Assembly (NCBI GenBank): GCA_023443765.1
Contig: JAEZTA010000203.1
Coordinates: forward strand, 1 to 9,415
Source: Bacteroidota bacterium
GTDB lineage: Bacteria > Bacteroidota > Bacteroidia > Bacteroidales > Rikenellaceae
Direction of reading: 5' to 3'
Length of the DNA: 9,415 nucleotides
Shown: positions 6,308 through 9,415 of the stretch, piece by piece
Position numbering within the stretch: position 1 is the first letter of the stretch
How the letters are laid out: the number at the start of each line of letters is the position of its first letter
The notes under the pieces: generated by a model
Database searches by the model: none
Told to the model about the DNA's origin: nothing
Seen by the model: only the letters and a program-made list of their open reading frames with translations
Made by a program: the position numbers and the translations under genes

Positions 6308-7029
6308 AAACCTACAAGGGGCGCGGCATCGTACTGCATACGCTCAAATACGGCGATACGTCGATGGTCGCCTACCTCCTGACCGATGTCGGGGGACGCC
6401 GCAACTACATGGTGCAGGGCGTCCGCAGCCGCAACGGCCGGGGTTCGAAGCTGGCGCTTTTCCAGCCGATGTTCCCCGTCGAGTTCGAGGGGTTGGAGTC
6501 TTCGCGGCAGCAGATGGACCGTTTCAAGGAGGTGCGCGCGGGCTTCGCGCTGCAAAGCCTCCCGTTCGATGTCCGCAAGTCGACCATGGCGCTGTTTATG
6601 GCCGAAGTTTTGTACCGCCTCGTCCGCGAGAGCGAGCCGAACGAGCCGCTTTTCGACTTCGTGTGGAGTTCCGCCGAGGCGCTGGATGCCATGGACGACG
6701 GGGTTTCGAATTTCCACCTTTGGTTTCTGGCCAACCTGAGCCGCCTGCTGGGCTTCCGCCCGGGCAACGACTACCTTCCGGGGGCGTGGTTCGACATCCG
6801 CGAGGGCCTCTACTGCGCCGCGCGGCCGACGCATCCCGGGGTGATGACCCAGGAGTGCGCCTGCCTGCTGGACCGGATGCTGTGCTGCGACGTGCGGCGT
6901 CTGGGCGAGGTGGGGCTCAACCGCGACCAGCGGTCGGACTTCCTCAGCGCTATGCTGGCCTACTTCGGCTACCACCTCGATGCCATCAGCGCCGTGCAGT
7001 CGGTGCGCATACTAAAAGAAGTATTTTAA
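6304..7029 (+). CDS. recO: DNA repair protein RecO
   Basis: RecO works with RecR (and RecF) to load RecA onto SSB-coated single-stranded DNA. The 241 residues have the usual layout: an N-terminal OB fold (about 1-80, KGRGIVLHTLKYGDTSMVAY, then the strand RRNYMVQGV) and an alpha-helical C-terminal domain that ends LAYFGYHLDAISAVQSVRIL, the family's typical last helices. The only plausible start is GTG at 6304, overlapping the prmA stop as GTGA, so translation of recO is probably coupled to prmA. The cysteines at about 171, 185, 187, 194 and 195 are not spaced as a clear zinc-finger motif. The next gene starts 34 bases downstream. Confidence 0.93.
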   Translation: MKTYKGRGIVLHTLKYGDTSMVAYLLTDVGGRRNYMVQGVRSRNGRGSKLALFQPMFPVEFEGLESSRQQMDRFKEVRAGFALQSLPFDVRKSTMALFMAEVLYRLVRESEPNEPLFDFVWSSAEALDAMDDGVSNFHLWFLANLSRLLGFRPGNDYLPGAWFDIREGLYCAARPTHPGVMTQECACLLDRMLCCDVRRLGEVGLNRDQRSDFLSAMLAYFGYHLDAISAVQSVRILKEVF

Positions 7030-7063
7030 CGTTAAATCCAAGAAGATAAAAACCGGGAAAATT

Positions 7064-7438
7064 ATGAGAAAGATGTTGCTTGCGGCCGTTGCGCTCGCCG
7101 TAGCGCTGGCCGCCTCGGCCCAGGAGCCGAAGTTTGATTTCAGGCGCGACACCACCCGCACTTCGGGCTTTACGCTTCCCGATTCGCTGGCGCACATGTC
7201 GCCGTGGAAACCCGATTACAAAACGATGGCTCCGGTGAAGACCAAACCTTCGGTGTCGATGACTTCGGTGGTGGTTATCCAGAAGGAGAATCTGCCTTCG
7301 CGCGTCACCGTTATCGACAACAACACCCTGCGCCTGGGGGCGCATTTCTCCCTTTCGAACGGTCAGGCCTGGAACTGGAGTCCCTTCCCCGACGCTTACC
7401 TCGACGCACGTACGCTTTCGTTCCCCATGCCGCGGTAA
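7064..7438 (+). CDS. Small exported protein of unknown function
   Basis: This 124-residue protein has a clear signal peptide (MRKMLLAAVALAVALAASA, cleavage after residue 19, leaving an N-terminal Gln). I do not recognise the mature region of about 105 residues. It starts with a polar segment (FDFRRDTTRTSGFTLPDSL), continues as Pro/Lys-rich sequence, then has VVVIQKENLPSRVTVIDNNT and a C-terminal part rich in Trp, Phe and Pro (AWNWSPFPDAYLD). It contains no cysteine, so it is not a lipoprotein and has no disulfides. It lacks further hydrophobic segments, so a periplasmic or secreted location is inferred. It lies 34 bases after recO and 26 bases before an intrinsic terminator, making it the last gene of the prmA-recO unit. 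Confidence 0.8.
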   Translation: MRKMLLAAVALAVALAASAQEPKFDFRRDTTRTSGFTLPDSLAHMSPWKPDYKTMAPVKTKPSVSMTSVVVIQKENLPSRVTVIDNNTLRLGAHFSLSNGQAWNWSPFPDAYLDARTLSFPMPR

Positions 7439-7463
7439 TGCGCTGTAAGGGCGTTTTTATAGG

Positions 7464-7490
7464 AGGGTCGGATTTGTCCGGCCCTTTTTT
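7464..7490 (+). terminator. Intrinsic terminator of the prmA-recO unit
   Basis: AGGGTCGGA (7464-7472) pairs with TCCGGCCCT (7477-7485) through one G-U wobble, giving a 9-bp stem with the loop TTTG. Six T residues follow at 7485-7490. The arrangement is a standard Rho-independent terminator 26 bases after the small exported protein's stop. Confidence 0.9.
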
Positions 7491-7536
7491 AGGTATTTAG
7501 GCGTATTGACCCGAAGCGGAGAATTTGCGACTTTTG

Positions 7537-7544
7537 TACCTTGA
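7537..7544 (+). promoter_or_regulatory. Weak -7 promoter candidate for the porin gene
   Basis: TACCTTGA, preceded by TTTTG, resembles the common Bacteroidota -7 sequence TACCTTTG with one T missing. It lies 16 bases before the porin start and after the terminator, where a promoter is expected. No -33 TTTG is seen at the usual distance, so support is mainly positional. Confidence 0.25.
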
Positions 7545-7559
7545 AAAGAACCGCTGCCT

Positions 7560-8609
7560 ATGAAAACGATTCTTACATTGTTACTGTCCCTTACGACGCT
7601 CGGGGCCCTGGCCGGGGAGCCTTCCGCACCTACCGTTGCGGAACTTTCCGCCGAGATCGACGCGCTGAAAGCCAAAACCTCGACGTGGGACCGGATTCTG
7701 GCCCGGCTGCCCAAAATCTCGGGCTACGTCCAGACAGGGTATGAATGGTCGGAGACCTCTTCTACCTTTTTTATCAAACGCGTGCGCCTGAACCTCGCGG
7801 GAGACATCGCCCCGAAACTCGACTACCGGGTGCAGGTCGAGTTCATGTCGCCGAAGGTCGTCGACGCCTACATCCGCTACCGGCCTTTCGACCAGCTGAA
7901 CTTCCAGCTGGGCGAGTACAAAGTGCCTTTCTCGATCGAGAATACCGATTATGTGCCTCTTAAATACGAGTTTATCGAATACCCGCTGCCGCTGCGCCGG
8001 CTGATGGGCTTTGACGATGTGTGCGGCCTTTCCGCCACGGGACGCGATCTGGGCGCCATGGTCTACGGCGGCTTTTTCAATAAAAAAGGGTATAGCATCC
8101 TGAGCTACGATCTTGCCGTTCTCAATGGCGAAGGGCTCAACACGAAGGATAAGAACAAGTCGAAGGACATCGCGGCGCGAATGACGCTGCGGCCTGCCCG
8201 GGGCCTGCAGATCGCCGGTTCCTACTACTGGGGCGAGTATGGCTCCGAATACCTCAAACGTATCCGTTACAGCGCCGGCGCCTGCTACGACCAAGGTCCC
8301 GTGGTCCTGCGCAGCGAGTATGTCTACGGCACGACGGGGCTTCCTTCGGGCGGCGAATTCGACAGCGGGGGCTGGTATGCCATCGGCGGCTGGCGCGTGA
8401 CGCCGGCGCTGATGCCCGCGGTGCGTTACGATACATTCCTCGAAAATACCTCGGAGAACGCTTCGCGCCAGACCAACTATACGGCCGGCGTGACGTGGCA
8501 GCCCGTGAAATACCTGCGTTGCCAGCTCAACTACACCTATGAGGATTATGCCTCCCGCGCTGCGGCTAACCGCAATGTCGTGTCGCTGATGCTCTCCGGT
8601 ATCTTTTAG
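7560..8609 (+). CDS. Porin O/P-type outer-membrane protein
   Basis: This 349-residue outer-membrane porin resembles the phosphate-selective porin O/P family (PF07396). A signal peptide (MKTILTLLLSLTTLGALAG, cut near residue 19) is followed by a short coiled-coil-like helix (about 26-50, with AELSAEIDALKAK), as in trimeric porins of this family. The barrel begins at about residue 53. FIKRVRLNLAGDIAPKLDYR and the segments VDAYIRYRPFDQLNFQLGEY and KVPFSIENTDYVPL match the family's N-terminal pattern, including the GEYKxPFS motif. Regular strands continue to a terminal Phe (MLSGIF), the usual barrel-assembly signal. Whether phosphate is the substrate cannot be told from sequence. The gene seems to be its own unit: a terminator lies upstream and a 150-base repeat-rich gap downstream. 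Confidence 0.88.
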   Translation: MKTILTLLLSLTTLGALAGEPSAPTVAELSAEIDALKAKTSTWDRILARLPKISGYVQTGYEWSETSSTFFIKRVRLNLAGDIAPKLDYRVQVEFMSPKVVDAYIRYRPFDQLNFQLGEYKVPFSIENTDYVPLKYEFIEYPLPLRRLMGFDDVCGLSATGRDLGAMVYGGFFNKKGYSILSYDLAVLNGEGLNTKDKNKSKDIAARMTLRPARGLQIAGSYYWGEYGSEYLKRIRYSAGACYDQGPVVLRSEYVYGTTGLPSGGEFDSGGWYAIGGWRVTPALMPAVRYDTFLENTSENASRQTNYTAGVTWQPVKYLRCQLNYTYEDYASRAAANRNVVSLMLSGIF

Positions 8610-8632
8610 CGCAAATTGACCTCGTATTCCGG

Positions 8633-8726
8633 TCGCATGCGATAAGCCCCTGCCTGAGGCGGGGGTTTGGGGGGGGCGGATTTGCAAACGCCGCCGAAGG
8701 CGGCGAATAACAGCCGTCTTAGACGG
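8633..8726. repeat. Cluster of short palindromes and hairpins with a G8 run
   Basis: The porin-to-transporter gap (8610-8759) is dominated by inverted repeats: the palindrome TCGCATGCGA (8633-8642); an 11-bp hairpin (arms 8644-8654 and 8658-8668, loop TGA, with two G-U pairs); eight G residues (8669-8676); the palindrome TTTGCAAA (8681-8688); CGCCGCC with GGCGGCG (8689-8695 and 8699-8705, loop GAA); and CCGTCT T AGACGG (8714-8726). GGCGG at 8675-8679 could instead pair with 8691-8695, competing with the CGCCGCC hairpin. No U-tract follows the large hairpin on the + strand, so it is not a standard terminator. It looks like a copy of an intergenic REP-like element, which is inference. Confidence 0.6.
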
Positions 8727-8759
8727 TACAACGGACGAAAAACAAATTTGAATTCTGTT

Positions 8760-9415
8760 ATGAAAAATCTCATCGAAAAACTCCGCGTCGAAGACTGGGT
8801 GGTGGTCTGGGTCTCGATCCCGCTGCTGCTGCTTGCGACGCTTATTCCTGCCGACCTGCCCAGCGTCCCCGCGACGCTTGTGGGCGAAGTGGCGTGGTAT
8901 AACATCGCCTACCTCTTCGCCATCGTGCTGGTGGTGCTCTATGTCGGCTGCCTGCTGCTGCGCCGTCCCCTCAAGGGGCTGCTGCCGTCGCTCATCGTGG
9001 TCTTCGCCATTTCGCTGCTGGCGCAGGTCGTGGCCAAAATTCCGGCGGTCTCCTACTACGGTTTCGAGTCGGTCTTCTTCTCGGTGCTCTTCGGACTCGT
9101 GATCCGCAACGTGTGGCGGGTTCCCGCATGGATGAAGCCTGCCATTCAGGGCGAATTTTTCATCAAGATCGGCGTGGTGTGCCTCGGGGCTACGATCCTC
9201 TTCAGCGACGTGATGAAATCGGGCGTCTTCGGACTCGTGCAGGCCTGCCTCGTGGTGGCCGTCGTGTGGTTCTTCGCCTACTGGTTTTCGCGCCGCATGA
9301 AGGTCGACCAGCGCTCGGCGATGATCCTTTCGAGCGGCGTCTCGATCTGCGGCGTTTCGGCTTCGATCACCGCGGCGCGCGTGGTGGGCGGCGACGACCG
9401 GAAGCTCTCCTACAT
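8760..9415 (+). CDS. YeiH-family putative sulfate exporter, N-terminal part
   Basis: The frame runs from ATG at 8760 to the window edge without a stop: 218 complete residues, with the 3' end missing. It matches the YeiH/UPF0324 family of inner-membrane proteins, annotated as putative sulfate exporters, in its Bacteroidota form. Hydrophobic segments lie at about residues 12-32, 48-68, 75-93, 100-116, 133-150 and 156-176. Recognisable family features are FGLVIRNVWRVPAWMKPAIQ (111-130), the segment GEFFIKIGVVCLGATILFSD (131-150) and the re-entrant-like SICGVSASITA (195-205). The start follows an AT-rich leader (8741-8759) with no Shine-Dalgarno. The transported substrate is not established from sequence. 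It is on the same strand as the porin, but the repeat cluster between them makes cotranscription uncertain. Confidence 0.88.
   Translation, partial: MKNLIEKLRVEDWVVVWVSIPLLLLATLIPADLPSVPATLVGEVAWYNIAYLFAIVLVVLYVGCLLLRRPLKGLLPSLIVVFAISLLAQVVAKIPAVSYYGFESVFFSVLFGLVIRNVWRVPAWMKPAIQGEFFIKIGVVCLGATILFSDVMKSGVFGLVQACLVVAVVWFFAYWFSRRMKVDQRSAMILSSGVSICGVSASITAARVVGGDDRKLSY

Noticed and set aside
8644..8668. Large hairpin as a standard intrinsic terminator of the porin gene
   Set aside because: Only three T residues follow on the plus strand before a run of eight G; the other strand also lacks a U-tract.
7581..8687. A 368-codon minus-strand open frame over the porin gene
   Set aside because: It is antisense to a well-supported porin and starts in the repeat cluster; the composition is that of a shadow frame.
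8633..8726. The repeated palindromes as a CRISPR array
   Set aside because: The palindromes differ from one another in sequence and spacing; there are no identical direct repeats with uniform spacers and no cas genes.

Overview
The window looks like ordinary chromosome from a GC-rich member of the Bacteroidales, most like Alistipes (Rikenellaceae). The evidence is the protein families present: a Bacteroidota-type Ig-like (Big_5) protein, a PorT-like barrel, a DUF4296 lipoprotein, a phosphate-selective-type porin and the Bacteroidota form of the YeiH transporter. Third codon positions are strongly G/C, Shine-Dalgarno sequences are absent or weak, and short AT-rich stretches precede several start codons. 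The genus is an inference. No phage, insertion sequence, tRNA, rRNA or CRISPR was found.

Region 1 (1-4400, + strand) is one tightly packed run. It holds the 3' end of an Ig-like domain protein, a PorT-like outer-membrane barrel, the ribosome maturation factor RbfA, a LolC/LolE-like FtsX-family permease, a DUF4296 lipoprotein, and a 117-residue protein. That last protein looks like an amidohydrolase whose catalytic barrel is missing. Gaps are 1 to 65 bases and the last two junctions overlap, so this is probably one operon joining envelope biogenesis genes to rbfA.

Region 2 (4401-5476) is a convergent gap with overlapping inverted repeats, then xerD on the minus strand, then a 68-base divergent promoter region.

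Region 3 (5477-7490, + strand) is prmA, recO and a small exported protein of unknown function, ending at a clear intrinsic terminator. prmA and recO overlap through GTGA.

Region 4 (7491-9415, + strand) is a porin O/P-type outer-membrane protein, a 150-base gap dense in inverted repeats, and the 5' part of a YeiH-family membrane transporter that runs off the window.

Most of the window is housekeeping. The points most worth a second look are the catalytically empty amidohydrolase-like protein (4047-4400), the inverted-repeat cluster between the porin and the transporter (8633-8750), and the heptamer repeat built into the permease start codon (2036-2063). No undescribed defence, mobile or biosynthetic system was identified.
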